NCBI GenBank assembly: GCA_045837725.1
Contig: JBEWZL010000232.1
Span: 1 to 64,000 of the forward strand
Length of the DNA stretch: 64,000 nt
Source of the DNA: Vermamoeba vermiformis
Taxonomy: Eukaryota; Tubulinea; Echinamoebida
Reading direction: 5' to 3'
The position numbers were made by a program, and so were the translations under genes. Below the pieces are notes generated by a model. That model was not told the DNA's origin, made no database searches, and worked only from the letters and a program-made list of their open reading frames with translations. The first letter of the stretch is position 1. Every line of letters begins with the position of its first letter. Positions 1 through 12,100 of the stretch are shown piece by piece.

Positions 1-303
1 CAACCCTAACCCCAACCCTAACCCCAACCCTAACCCTAACTCTAACCCAAACCCTAACCCTAACCCTAACCCTAACCCTAACCCTAACCCTAACCCTAAC
101 CCTAACCCTAACCCTAACCCTAACCCTAACCCTAACCCTAACCCTAACCCTAACCCTAACCCTAACCCTAACCCTAACCCTAACCCTAACCCTAACCCTA
201 ACCCTAACCCTAACCCTAACCCTAACCCTAACCCTAACCCTAACCCTAACCCTAACCCTAACCCTAACCCTAACCCTAACCCTAACCCTAACCCTAACCC
301 TAA
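1..303. repeat. Telomere repeat array (CCCTAA)n
   Basis: The window begins with about 50 head-to-tail copies of CCCTAA, the C-rich strand of a TTAGGG telomere read from the chromosome end inward. From about position 46 to 301 the repeat is essentially perfect. The outermost 45 bases carry variants (CCCCAA spacing, a TCTAAC unit, a CCCAAACCC step). The array stops abruptly at an A-run and unique sequence starts at about 304. TTAGGG is the common repeat of many amoebozoans, animals and fungi, so it does not narrow the lineage. Confidence 0.97.
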
Positions 304-615
304 AAAAAATGGAGAGAGCGCGGGAGAGCCAACTGCACGCAACAGTTTCGTGGTGTTCTGATTTGTTTAAACAATTCAATTGACAAAAAAAACGGTCGCT
401 AAGCCCTGTAAAATGGCGTAACCCGGCGCACATCACGAAAATCACTCACGTGACCCGAAAAATCAGGGAAATTTGGGCGAACGAATTTTACTGGTCAGTT
501 TTTTTGTTCGATTTTGTTTTCGCCTGTTGTTCTTTATTCTTCTTCCCGCAACAACGCCACGACAACAACTGGCTGTTTATTATTGTTTAAATTTTGTAAA
601 TATTGGCCTGTTGCA
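304..615. other. Subtelomeric spacer
   Basis: This is unique sequence next to the telomere with ordinary CpG content and no convincing reading frame. I see no repeat family, tRNA or promoter motif I would name. The short open frame that overlaps its right end becomes credible only from the ATG at 616. Confidence 0.4.
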
Positions 616-811
616 ATGGTGGCCGATCTAGAAGTGCCGATCGTTCCACCAGTTACTTGGCTCCGACGAAAATCTGGCAGGTATGTTTTACGTTAGCCCG
701 TGCCTCATCGCAAGTAGTGACGGCACGATTGTAACTACGGGTCTCAATCGTGTTGTCACTGGTTACGATGCCAAATGCGCTAATCTGTCAACTTCCAGCC
801 TGCCCACTTAA
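616..811 (+). CDS. Possible two-exon mini-protein or gene fragment near the telomere
   Basis: An ATG at 616 opens a frame (MVADLEVPIVPP...) that reaches a GTATGT donor at 681. A CAAGTAG acceptor ends at 717, giving a 37-nt intron. After splicing the frame stays open through an acidic and Thr/Ser-rich stretch and stops at 809-811, giving about 52 residues. Two Trp/Arg-rich and Gly/Thr-rich segments look protein-like, but I recognise no family. The intron is shorter than the usual 40-65 nt of the neighbours. It may be a small gene, the first exons of a decayed subtelomeric gene, or chance. Confidence 0.3.
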
Positions 812-900
812 TTGTAAGTTGCTTTTGATTTTTACTCCCACGAATATTATTTTTTCCGTTATGTGGCTTTAATTTTTTCTTAGTTCGTGACACCCACATT

Positions 901-1920
901 TAGTTGAACAAAAGATGTTATTTTTGTTAGTTCTGTTGTAATCCACTTAAAACTTCTATACAAGCTAAAGTATAAGGTAAACAAAAGTATGTTTATTATG
1001 TGGTTAAAATAAGGAATGATAATTGTAAGTGTGTTTATCATTTATTGAATTGAGCTCCTTCAGGTTCTTTCTGGTCTTGATCTAATGAGTAATGTCTTAT
1101 TATGGACAATAAGATTATTCATTTTATTGTTATTACCTCTTGGTGCACTTCTGCTGGGGTGAACATGTTGATAGCAGTGGGGGAGAGGAAGATGGATTGC
1201 ACTTTTGATCTTTGCTAAGTCTTCTTCTTGTCTACAGTGGTTTTGGACATTATTGCCTTTAGACTTTTAGGGATATACACTCTAATAATCTTCACTTTAG
1301 ACATTTTCTCAACGAAGATGCTCACTAGTCCAGCTTTAAAGTTCGCAATTTTTTTCTTAACAGAATGGTCCTTGGGTGGCTAATCTCTAGCTGGTGGGTT
1401 TGGCTGTTTATTTCAATGCTTCTGCTATTGATTGTCATGGTTTGGAATTGAGTCTTGTCTGTGTTGAACATGACCATGCATTTCTCTTTGTTGACTTGAA
1501 AGTTGTCTGAGTAAGGGTTTTGCTTTCATAAATTTTGTAATTTCTTGGGCACCAAAATAACAATTGCTACATGGCCCTTAATAATCGTGTCACCTCTTGG
1601 TGGTTGTTAGTTTGTAATTATCCATTGACTGAGAGAAGTTTCTTGATTTCAGATCTTGCCATTTTGGATGTGGCACACCACAATGTGGATGGGAGGTTGA
1701 CTGTAACTGATCTACTGAAGTCAATTTTCTGTGCAATGAACCCTAGCAAAAATTTCAGCCCTAAGAGTATGTATAAGTTGCAAGAGTTGCATCTACAGAT
1801 GTGAGAAGGCTTGATGCAAGGAGGCAAAAGATCAACTTGCAAAGCTCACAAGTTTAATTCCCTAAAAACTGTGGTGTGAAATTCAAACATGACAAAAACA
1901 CTTCATTCGTTGTCCTTTGC
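901..1920 (-). mobile_element. CpG-starved block with a decayed LINE-like reverse transcriptase fragment
   Basis: Only about four CpG dinucleotides occur in these 1,020 bases, although the flanks are CpG-normal. On the minus strand, about 1,510 down to 1,400, one frame reads VNKEKCMVMFN followed by MTINSRSIE. This resembles the segment after the catalytic palm of non-LTR reverse transcriptases (VN..KC.VM.F ... I.ING..IE). A second minus-strand open stretch lies at 1,618-1,842 with no clear match. Nothing resembling an intact element, terminal repeat or target duplication was found. The call is an inference from a short motif; it could be unrelated AT-rich spacer. Confidence 0.35.
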
Positions 1921-1933
1921 CAGGGCAAAAAGC

Positions 1934-1942
1934 AAAAAAAAA
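1934..1942 (-). terminator. RNA polymerase III T-run downstream of the tRNA gene
   Basis: Read on the minus strand, nine consecutive T residues begin four bases after the discriminator end of the tRNA-like gene. This is the normal position and form of a Pol III terminator and supports the tRNA locus being, or having been, transcribed. Confidence 0.6.
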
Positions 1943-1946
1943 GTAC

Positions 1947-2020
1947 TGCCGGAAGTGAGGCTCGAACTCACGACCTCTGCGTTATGAATCCAATGCTCTA
2001 ACCAACTGAGCTACGCTGGC
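1947..2020 (-). tRNA. tRNA-Met(CAT)-like gene with mispaired stems
   Basis: The minus-strand sequence folds as a 74-nt cloverleaf. The D stem (GCTC/GAGC) and T stem (GTGAG/CTCAC) are perfect, the T loop is TTCGAGC, and the anticodon loop TTCATAA carries CAT. The intragenic A-box and B-box regions are therefore intact. The acceptor stem pairs at positions 1-3 and 5 but mismatches at 4:69 (A-C) and 6:67 (C-T), with a wobble at 7:66. The anticodon stem mismatches at 30:40 (G-G) and 31:39 (A-C). No intron is evident. With five weak or broken pairs it may be a tRNA pseudogene or a tRNA-derived copy; a functional elongator tRNA is less likely. Confidence 0.7.
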
Positions 2021-2100
2021 TTGTGGGTCTAGCACTGAAGTTGAGTATTGTTACTGTGACTTGATAATTTAGCATGGAAAAGGAGAAAGGTAAAAAGAGT

Positions 2101-4280
2101 TTATTTACAATTTGTAATAAATGGGTGACCCCACTCTTTGGACTGCTTAGCACAAGCGTCTTTGTTTGGAGCTCCATTTAAATGAAGTAATGCAGGTGGC
2201 ATATGCTTGGCTGCCCATTCATCATGCCTAAGGCAATACAAATGACCGCTGACGTAGGAAAATGGATTCTTCAGTTGAACTGAAATACTTCTTCCTGGCT
2301 TGCAACTACTTAGATTCTTATTGAACCATATTAAGCAGGCATGTTTTGATTTGAACACCAAATTGCTCAGCTCTTGATCTTCAAGTCTAGGAAAGTAAAA
2401 TGACATCTGTTGGAATTTGTGCACCAATGTAATAACCTCTAAAGTGGAACAGTTACTATACGAATCTTTAGGTTCAGGCTTACCATGCTTGTTTTTGTAA
2501 AATGCAAATCCAGTGCACACTTCAAAATATTTTTCTGTGGGTTGATCCATTTGCGCAACCATGTCCGCTTCGTCTGCCACCAAACTTGGAAATAGATCTG
2601 AAGAATATGTGAGTACAATGAACAGGCAAAGCACACTTACTTTCAAGCCAAATCGTGTCGGCATCGTTCATTAACACGTTGTAACCAAGTTCAAGCACTT
2701 CTAGAATAATACTAAACCGTTCTCGCATAACAGTGTTGAAATAAAAGGAATGATACCCGTGTTTTCCATGCATGGTTGTATACCTAATTCGGTCAATAAC
2801 AAATAAAACTGCAAGCTTTGCAACTTACCAAAGGTTATCGTAGAAAGAATTCCTGCCCTTCTCCAATAAATACTGGTGCATCTCAGCATCGTGAGCGAAG
2901 AACACGTAATTTGAGACGTTGAACTTCTGCAAGGAGCAGTAGAGTGCATCGGCAAAGAAACGATGTGCAATTCCAACGGGTATCCAAATTACGACCTTGC
3001 TGCTGTCGGCAACAGCCAGCGCTACATACAGGAATTAGTACCGTAGAGAAAACAGAACACGCTTTACCTTTTTTCAGCGATTCCCGATGTTCCCGTAACT
3101 TCAAGCCAATCCCTGTTACTTCTTCGAGGTTAACGTTAGAGCTTCCAACGTAGGCGTGCTTGAAGTAGCCACAATAAATGCGATCGCTTGCATCACAAGA
3201 CCCTTCTTTGACACCTAAGCCCCTCGTTAGCTAATAGCGAACAATTTCTTCACTTACGAATCGAATTTTGCCATGTCAATGATTCACCGTCAATGTCCTC
3301 TTTGTAAATAACTTGCGTATTTTGTCGCGCTAACAGCGCCATCATGCTCATTTCGGACGCGGTACCTCCTGCACGAACACAGTTAATTAACAAAAATACT
3401 TATTTATTGGACGTACCTGAGCGGTAAACAATATCGCACGTCACGCCAGTCTCTTCGTTGATGTACAAGTCACGAATTGTATACCGTGCATCGCCAGAAT
3501 ATGAGAACTCTGAGTATTCGTCCCACAACGAGGATTTTTGATTGATTCCAGCACCACGAATACTAGGTATGGTTAGAGATCGGTATTTAACAGCGCTCGA
3601 TCTTACCCAAACTCGCGAACAAAAGCTCTAATCGTGTGCATCGGATTGCCGATGATCGGAACGACATGTGGGAGAACTGTGGCCATTTTATACAAAAGAA
3701 GCTCTTCTTCTTCATCATGGGCTTGATGGAATGAATATACAACGGACTAATACAGCATTAGCAACTTGCGTGTCACTCGGATTGAGAACCGACTCACGTT
3801 TGGGTTCAGCATTAGCTGGTAATACGCTATAAACGGATTAAAACCAAGCTGACATAAAATCGGTCGTCTAGTGTTTTGGACTTCAAGGGCTGATAAATAC
3901 GCAAGCTCCGAAGCGCCAGGTTGCAATTCCCTAATCCGATCGCGGGTAATTAATTCGTCAACTGACGTAAATTACTTACGTAAACCTTGCAAACACTTGA
4001 TTTAATTCCTAATTAAATTTTATTAATTGTTTCTATACAAAATAAAGGCAAATAACTTACCGTATCTTTTTTAATTTTTGAAAAGTCGATCTCAACATTT
4101 TGGGTGCCAAATAGGCCTAAAAAATGAATCATAAATAATTTATAATTGCAAATGCAAATATTATTTCTTAATTTTACCCAACAAAACAACAGATCCGTAA
4201 AATAGCGCAGTGCTAACGATCACTAAATAAAGAATTATTGCCCATTTTTTTTTCCACGAGTTGCGCGTAAATGTGGGCAT
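2101..4280 (-). CDS. Type II membrane nucleotide-diphospho-sugar transferase
   Basis: The gene has about ten exons. The ATG at 4280 starts a short basic cytosolic tail (NSWKKKW) and one hydrophobic segment (about residues 14-32), the layout of a Golgi signal anchor. The lumenal part has a conserved VIWIPVGIAHRFF stretch, then a VLELGYNVLMNDADTIWL motif. There DAD is the DxD-type site that holds the nucleotide sugar through a divalent metal in the PF03407 'nucleotide-diphospho-sugar transferase' family. The next exon continues with a Met-Asp-Gln-rich turn and VCTGFAFYK, also typical of that family. The C-terminal third is Cys-containing and ends at 2101. The donor sugar and acceptor cannot be told from sequence. 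The last exons are CpG-poor. The next upstream gene ends only about 80 bases away. Confidence 0.82.
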
Positions 4281-4359
4281 TCATTGGTTTAAATAAATAC
4301 TAATGACACGACACGGTTTTTCTTCTACTTTACAACTTTTAATTCCTATTTACATTTGT

Positions 4360-7300
4360 TTACACAACTGAAACCTCCTCATCGTCGTGAGTAACTGTTG
4401 ATGTTTCAGGAACTAGTGGTGCAGTCTCATTGTTTTGCTCTGGTTCGTCAGATCGCGCACACGGTTCATTTGTTTCTTGCTTTTCTACCGTCGGGTCGTC
4501 TACTGGAACATCAGACATTTCCTGGTCATCCGGTGCTGCGTCTGTTGGAATCTCATCGACATCATCCACAATGACATTCTTTTTCTTTTTTGGCTTCAGA
4601 TCCACTTCGCTTTCGCTGCCACTGCTGTAGCCACTCTCGCTGCCACTCTTCGAGGTGCTTTCTTCAGAACTCTCAGAAGACTCGCTGCTTTCATCGCCAG
4701 GCTGCTTCACTTCATACTTGACTACCTCTTCTTCGATAACTTGTTGCACGTTCGAAATCAGCGTGCGCGATTGTACTAACGATACGTTAATCAGATGGCC
4801 ACACTGTCAACTACATGAATCACTTACGGCCTTGGAACAGCAACTTGACGCCCTCTGAAATGCTCTTGACAATCGGCACCAAGCTGAGTCGCAGCTCTCT
4901 ATTGTTTTGTACGGGAACCTCCCAATAAACCTGATTCGCCAATCCTAGCTCAGCAATGAGCTCCGCTTGTAGCTCTGCAACCTTCGTGCAAGTCTTCGTA
5001 ATCAAGTTCTGCAGTCCGGCTTGTAGCACGTTGGCCGCCTTTGCAAACATCGTCTGTTTATTCGCTGAGACGAACGAGAACATGTGGGATTTGATTCTGA
5101 CGAAGATTAGATCGATATCAAGGTATTAACTCAAACATACCTCATAAAGCAGCCAGTTCCGCATTCCTCACCGCAGTGCGCGTAACACGGAAGCATACAG
5201 GTCTGTACTTCAGGGGTGATCAATCTGTTAGCAGCACGTTGCTCATTTTGAATGTCTTCTTTTTGAAGCTGTTGGATCATCGTGTCGAGCTTCTTCTTGA
5301 AATGTACTTGTTGGTGCGTCAAATTCTTGCCTGAGTTTGCTGTTAGTCCGTGCTTCGACGACATTAAGAGTACACTGTTACTTACTGATACGATCAGGAT
5401 CGACTCCTAGCATAGCCAGCTTTTGTCCAAGGTCGTTGTTGAACATTGAAAGGGCAGCCTGAATCTTAGCAGCGTAGTCGCCGAGGATCTTCGTAACTTG
5501 CACGGCAAAAAAGTTGTCCCAATTCACCGAAATTAGTCGATAAACTGGCTCGGAAAGCTCTTCGTTGAAGTTAATCATGCCAGCAGTCGGTGAGCTGTAC
5601 ATTCCATTTCTACGACACGTGGCACGGTAGGTCATGAAGTGCAAGCCTCCAGATGATCGCTCGACTCTATTTATAGGAAGTCCCCACTTAGTGACAGTAA
5701 TTTCTGCGCTGTTTTCGGCGGCTTTAACACCCTAACATTTGAGTCAACTCATCGGTGGACAACACTAAATAGTGACTACTTACCTCAGGCAGTTTGTTCA
5801 AAATAGAGGTCTTCATAGCCTCCGTGAAAGCTTCTTCGAGATTTGCTCGCAAGTCCTTCAATGTTGATTGAATACCAACCAGCTGAGTGTTGAACTCGTT
5901 CTTGACTGCCTGACGCACGTCGTTTTGGAGCGTTCCGTCGTCTTTTAATTCGTTAATAGTTGTAAAACGTAACACGTTAATTAACATTTACCGGTCAACA
6001 GGTGCTCTACGTTAGCCAAGAAGTGCATCAGTTGCTCTGAGAAGTTTGTAATGGCATCATAGCGGCGTCTGAGAGTGACGTCATACACGTAGCGGCAGAT
6101 CGCTGGAATTTCCGTGTCTTCGATGTTATTAAAGGTCTCTGGAGGACCGTCTTTGATGTTATGTCCAATGAGTTTTTGATAGTCCATCGACGACACGGTG
6201 AATACAGGAAGATAAAAACGATCGAGGTTAAGATCCGCTTCTGAAATGCCAGCCATCATTGCCATCTCCTCCAAGCCTAATAAATTGTAAGCCTCTAATC
6301 GACATTGCCTTGATCGAACTTACCAGCATGAAAATCTTCCTTGATTCGAGTCTTAGTGTACGAATTTCTGGCCTTAGCACAGTCTCTGCGTGAAGCGTTT
6401 TCGTCTGCTAGTCTTAGATTTTCAATGAGCTCCGATCTGTTGACAACATCCGCGTGCGTCGCAATGAACGCCAAAGAACCATATTGACCGTCCATCAGCA
6501 ATTGTCGTCTGAAACTTTCACCAAGCATGTCTTTGGCAGTGCGATCATTCACTGCTCTTTTGATGTTCGCGACGATCCAAATAGAGTTTCCATCTCGCAA
6601 GTAACCCTTGACAACGGCATCACGAGCACTATTGTCGTCACGAACACCAGGCGCATCGACGAGCACAGCACCACTATGTAAAGCTTCCCACGGACCACGC
6701 AAGCTGATACGCTTGACCAAGGGCCAGTAAGCTTGTTCAATAACGTTGTTGTTCGAGTCAGCATACTTTTCGATCGCTTTCTTGAATTTTCTGGGTTGAT
6801 TTTCTTTGATGACTTGCGTGGATCCAAGTGCCCTCGTGATATGATTATTCACGTGCTTCAGAGCGGGAATTTGTTCGACCGTAACGTTGCCGTAGACGAC
6901 TTTGATCTTAGCCAAGGCAATACCAGCTTGGCTGCGCGGGTCAGGTTTTTTGATTAGCCGGCCATCTTCCGCTTTCATGTCCGATATCAGGATATCCAGC
7001 TCTTTGTTCCATTCTTCTCGAGTCAAAAACTCCACCTCACCGACGTATTTGTGTGCGTCAGTAGCCTTCAAGTATCTCATTTCAATAATAACGGCTGTAC
7101 AAGCGCGCATTCCGTTGGTCGGCAAAATTGATTCCTCGCCTAAAATGGCGTTGAGAGTTGTACTTTTACCAGCACCAGTGTCACCCATTACCTATCAAAG
7201 TGTTATTATTATGCTACGTATTGTACCACATCTAGTACTTACGACTATAATGGTCTCTGGTAAAGTACAACGAGCTTCAAGAGTCCGCAATTCATTCCTG

Positions 7301-8818
7301 AGTTGATTCATACGCGCCTCAGTTCCGATAGGTTTCTCCAATATTGCCTTAATTTTCGCCAAGGCGTTCCTTGCAACTTCAATGCTCTTCTTTTCCACTT
7401 CCAACTCTTTGTCTTCGACGTCCTTTCGTTGCGTGTGCATGAGCGCCGGATCGATAATTTTGGCCTTGTGCGGATCTACATCTGCGGGGATTGATTTGTG
7501 AGCATTCAAATTGCAATTGAAACAAAGAACCCTTTGGTCTTCGGGACACTGCGCGCACTCCATGCTCGCATTCTTGTCCTTGCAGACATCGCACACTTTT
7601 GGAGGTGGAGGTGGTGGGGGAGGTGACGGAGGCGATGGCACAACTTCTTCGACTTTAGAATCGGACTTCTCGTCTTCTGGCACGTTCGCGACAGTCTCGT
7701 TGACTTTGTCGTCGATGAGCATTGGCTCCTCAGGTTTGTCGTTTGCAACAACAGACGAGCCACTTCGCGCAAGGTCAGACTTATTCGGTGACGAGTCCAA
7801 TCGTGCTTGTGATGAGCCAGGCTGCTGTGTGCTTTGAGTAAATTGCTGCGTCTGCGTTCCTTTTTGCATCGCTTGAATTGCGTTAAAGATTTTGTGTTTG
7901 TGAGCCAACTTGCTGATGCCGAGCTGATTTAAATCGTCAAAACCGATCAAAGCGAGGTCTTCTAACGAAGTGAATCCTTCGTTGACAAAAATAGGCGTGT
8001 AGGCGATGAACTCGGGGTTGATCTGCGCCAACCAATCAGTGATTTCTTTGTACGGCTCTGCCGATTCATCTGGCTGAGTGTTAGGCAAACTAGCCACGCC
8101 GTCGTCTGTATTGGCATATAATTAGCGACACAAAATATATCGGTTTAGAATTGGAGACGTACCCTCAACAGAGAGCGGCAGCGGATCTTCTGAGATCATC
8201 TTAATTGGGAATCTAGAAGAAATATATTAGGAAAAATACATTCGCGTTGTACTATCGGTAAACTTACTTTCCGACTTGCGTCACGGGATTGAAAGTTAGC
8301 TCGACGTAGTCATTGGCGCGAAAAGGTACTTCGAGACCTTTCTTTAATATTTGAAATTCTTTCGTTGCTGATTTGAACAGCCGAACAGGATTTGAGCCAT
8401 TCTAAATTATTAAAGTAATTTTAGCTATTTTTTTTCGTGATCAGAAATGAAGTTCAAACAAATCCAGGAAAATTAAACGCAATTTATACACTAAACTTAG
8501 GTATTAATTTAAAGTAATATTTGAGTGTATTAAATACATAATTTCATGACAACTTACCACTTTGAGAACTGAATCACCTTCTGCGTTTACTTCGACAGAT
8601 GCGGCATTTCGACTCACGAAAGCGTCCAAATGAGGGGCAAGTAATTCGTTTGTTCGTCCTAAAATTATACTGCCGCTATTAGAAGGTAATGCGATCTTGA
8701 TGGGATCGCCCTTCGCGAACTCAGCCACCAAATAAAGCTTGGGATTGGCTTTTCGTCGCTTAGTAGCCCCTTGAGACGAGTCTGCTTCGGGGCTGGTCGC
8801 GTCGTGTGTTCGCTTCAT
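4360..8818 (-). CDS. Large GTPase with FHA-like, SAM and B-box modules (dynamin/SLIP-GC-like)
   Basis: This gene has about eleven exons and encodes about 1,300 residues. Order: a basic N-terminus; an FHA-like fold at about 35-130 (GSIILGRTNELL, then VSRNAASVEV); a SAM domain at about 170-230 (EITDWLAQ ... IGFDDLNQLGI); a Ser/Gln linker and a proline run; a B-box-like zinc finger at about 320-365 (CDVC, CAQC, CFNC, H); a coiled coil; then a GTPase. The P-loop is GDTGAGKST (G1), G3 is DAPGV, and G4 appears as THAD. Long helical segments follow, then an acidic Ser/Glu tail with a KPKKKK patch. The GTPase and helical region resemble SLIP-GC/dynamin-type large GTPases, which self-assemble. Two splice junctions checked by eye (near 8,097 and 4,829) keep frame and join the head and tail to the core. 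The role is unknown; nuclear or innate-defence functions are inferences. Confidence 0.8.
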
Positions 8819-9177
8819 GTCAAAAAAACAAAAACACTGGCACGCTGATCAGTTTTTTCGCTTGAGCTTCTAGAACGATGAGCACAGTATAATTTATTAT
8901 TAAATTATGAATTAATTAAACAACACGAATACTTGCCTCGTGGCATGCTATAACACCGCATAGTCCCAATTCGCTCGATCCGATCAAAAGAGGCAAAAAA
9001 AGTTCTTTTCTACTAAACGCAATAGAAAATTATATAGGTACGTGGTAACGACATATTTGAAATTTAACGCATAAAATGATATCTCAAAACAATTAATCTA
9101 AAAAAGAACTCGAATTTCTTACAAGTAACACACTTGCTCTAAATAATTATTTATTTGATATAATACACATGCATGGT
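8819..9177. other. Intergenic region upstream of the large GTPase gene
   Basis: This AT-rich spacer lies between the end of the THH1/TOM1-domain gene and the start of the GTPase gene, both on the minus strand. It must hold the GTPase promoter. I see no ORF, RNA gene or clear motif. Confidence 0.4.
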
Positions 9178-12100
9178 CTAATTCTCCCCTGCTTCCTCCG
9201 TAGTTGATCCGACTTGCAGAGAATGTTGATCTGTTTGCGAAGCCGTTTGTCTAGTCGTCATGCTATTTCTGCTTCCTTTCACGAACGCCGATGCCTTCTT
9301 GAACATAATGACGAAGATAATCGCAGGAGGCATTTCGGTCAAGTACAAAAACGTTAAAATGCCGTAGAACCGTCCTTCGTCTTGATTTGTTGAGGTGACA
9401 GAGCTCCACAGCAAGAATATTGCCTGTGCCAGCAAAGCGACTGTGCAGACGCCAGAGACCGCCATCAGTCGGTGGAAGGCACTTTCTCTGGATCTCTTTT
9501 GATCCGCAGTCTTTGTTGACTTTTTAGTTGCGGCACGCATAAGCATCAATACTCTGCAATATTAAACACTTAACAACCATTCAGACTAAGACCTTGAACG
9601 TACCTGATGCCGTAAACCACGAACATAGCCGATAGCACGGCGGATACAACAGCAAAAAATGCTTTGTAAACGATCGAGACAATGTCGCCAACAGATTTCT
9701 CGGTCAATTGATTCTCAGGTGTCGCGCAGCTGTAAATCACTGGCGTGTGGTCTTGCAAGGCAAAGAACAACACGATCAACAGAATGAATGCAGTGACGAG
9801 GATTGCATTCAATGCGATAATTGCAGGACGTAATCGAGAGATACCTCGCTTAGCTCCCGCTGTCATCGTGAAGTGGTAGATCTCGGCCCTAATTTTGGAT
9901 TAGTTACCGCGGAGAGCACTATGCCATGACTACATACCATCTTATAACGATGATTGAATAAATTACATAGAATAGCAAGGCAGGGAAAGACGAAAACACA
10001 ACTTCGACCTGCGGATTCTGATCCATCGCACCACTCAAAATCAGCACCATGTAGATGAAGCGGTCTAGAAAGCAATATTAATACATGTTATAATATAGAT
10101 GAGCGAACTTACTAATTAAAAAGATGAGAGAGATAAGTAAAGCCGTCGTAGACAAGTTGAAAAATGACGCATCCGGCACACGCAGCATGACGTGCAAGAC
10201 AAAGTGATAGCCAGTGAATACAAAAATAACAAAGTACCACACCATGCCCATCACCAAGAAGAAGATCTCCCCACCGAACAAGGTCGACACGAAATCTGCG
10301 GTCTGCCAGCTCTGTTGCAGTCCTACGGGGAAATAGACTTGCGAGGCATTTGCCATGGAGAAGCACGTGACCTCACCGAGGTTGACAACGGTGTCGAGCA
10401 GTGCGAACTGCGTGAAGTCTTCGTTAGGCACTGCCCAGCGATACTGTGCAACTGGTAGTTCAGCTTGGAATTGCTATTCAATGGTCAGATTGATGCTAGG
10501 ATAATGAATTAATGACATCACGTACTGTTGGGAATGTGAGACAAACTTCTAATGTGCCTGTAAATCCTTGCGGATCTCGATCCACTTTCACTCCGTCGGA
10601 AATTACTTGACCAACTACAATACCCGCGTCATTGCGAATAAATAACACCTGGTTATATGATTAGGACTCTAAAAGTGTTTTAATATGACTTACCGAGCGT
10701 CGTTGTTGCGACTTGACAGATGACACGGCAGCAGCACTCAACGACGAGACTTGTTTGGCCGCGAACTGTGACATGGGCATGACAGATGTGCGCACGTTCA
10801 TGCAATCATCGCCTTGAATGAGCAAATCACTGCCCGCTCTAATCACTGCCACGTCACTCGTGATGTTCGTGGGAATGTACGAGCACACCAAGCCCACGCC
10901 AACCACTGACGAGGACACGCCAGAAAAGCATGCGGAGCCTTGAGCGGCACAGTCACACACGAGATTGGACACTGACTCGGAGAACTGGCCAAAACTAAAT
11001 GTGAAACGTTACACTTGTGACTTCGAAACATTTAAATCTCGCTTACCGGCACCACAAATCTGATTCGAGACTCTTTGCGTAACGTCTTGCGAGACTGGCG
11101 GACAACACGTCGTAAAAGTAATCGTAACTCGGAATAGCCACGAATAAATTGCTACGGACAAACTCACGCTGACGCCACTCAAATGGTTGAAAAGTGGCAG
11201 GGACCCATTGATATCCGGTCCATGAGAAGTACGACACTGGCACTCCGTCACAGGCCACGCATTCGGTTTGATTTTTCAGTGAAATTTCTGACGGCATTAC
11301 CGAGCGGCCCGTCGGAATAGCGTTGTAGACTGCTGCGAGCTTGGGCTCACGACAGACTATTGCTTTGGCCTCGCACTCGGCACGTGACTTGGCACGTGAG
11401 AGCCATCGTCTAAATAATTAACGTTAATAGGAAACCTTCAATGTATAAACTCTCTTCTTACCCTCCTTGCGAGGTACACTGTGCTGGATCATTAACAATG
11501 TAGCTGAAGCAGCCCAATGGAGTCCAGTCCAAGGACTGCGCGCAGCTGAAATCCACCGGGTCCCAGTCAAACACGCAGCCGTCAAAGTCATCGCAGCCAC
11601 CGTTAGACTCGCAGTCATTTTGGTTCTTAGAGACTCCATCCGTGCAGATCTTGGTGCTGTCACATAAAACTTTCAACGTCGGTGTGCCACTGCACAAGCC
11701 CAACATTTCACAGCTGCCTTGATCGTCCAACTGACCTCCGACCCATGTAGTACCAGGCCTTAAGAACGTTAATGCACGTGCCTTTACAATGTACTACATG
11801 TACTTACCACCAGCTTAGTTCAGGGTCTGCTGCAGTGCATGAAGCACGACTGGTGTACGTGAGAGAGGTGACGCACAAACTGTAATTTTGTCCGCCAACA
11901 GTCCACGTTTGCCTTAGATGCGTTAATTAATCATTCGTCTGTTTATGTAAGCTTACCATTGCAAATCAACGTTGTTTGTAGATGTCAACACGCAGTTTGA
12001 AGCCGTTCTACTCGCTGAATAACACTTGGCTCCACATGAGCTCTATCAAAAATTTGCCAATTAGATTCTGGGAATAAACGAACACGAATAGAACTTACTC

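Noticed and set aside
1571-1804. Plus-strand open frame as a gene
   Set aside because: It lies in a CpG-poor decayed block, overlaps a minus-strand open stretch, and shows no family features.
6733-7306. Plus-strand ORFs inside the large GTPase gene
   Set aside because: They are antisense shadows of the P-loop GTPase exon, whose motifs are clear on the minus strand.
7595-7640. GGAGGTGGAGGT-rich tract as a tandem DNA repeat
   Set aside because: It encodes the proline run of the large GTPase on the minus strand, so it is coding low complexity.
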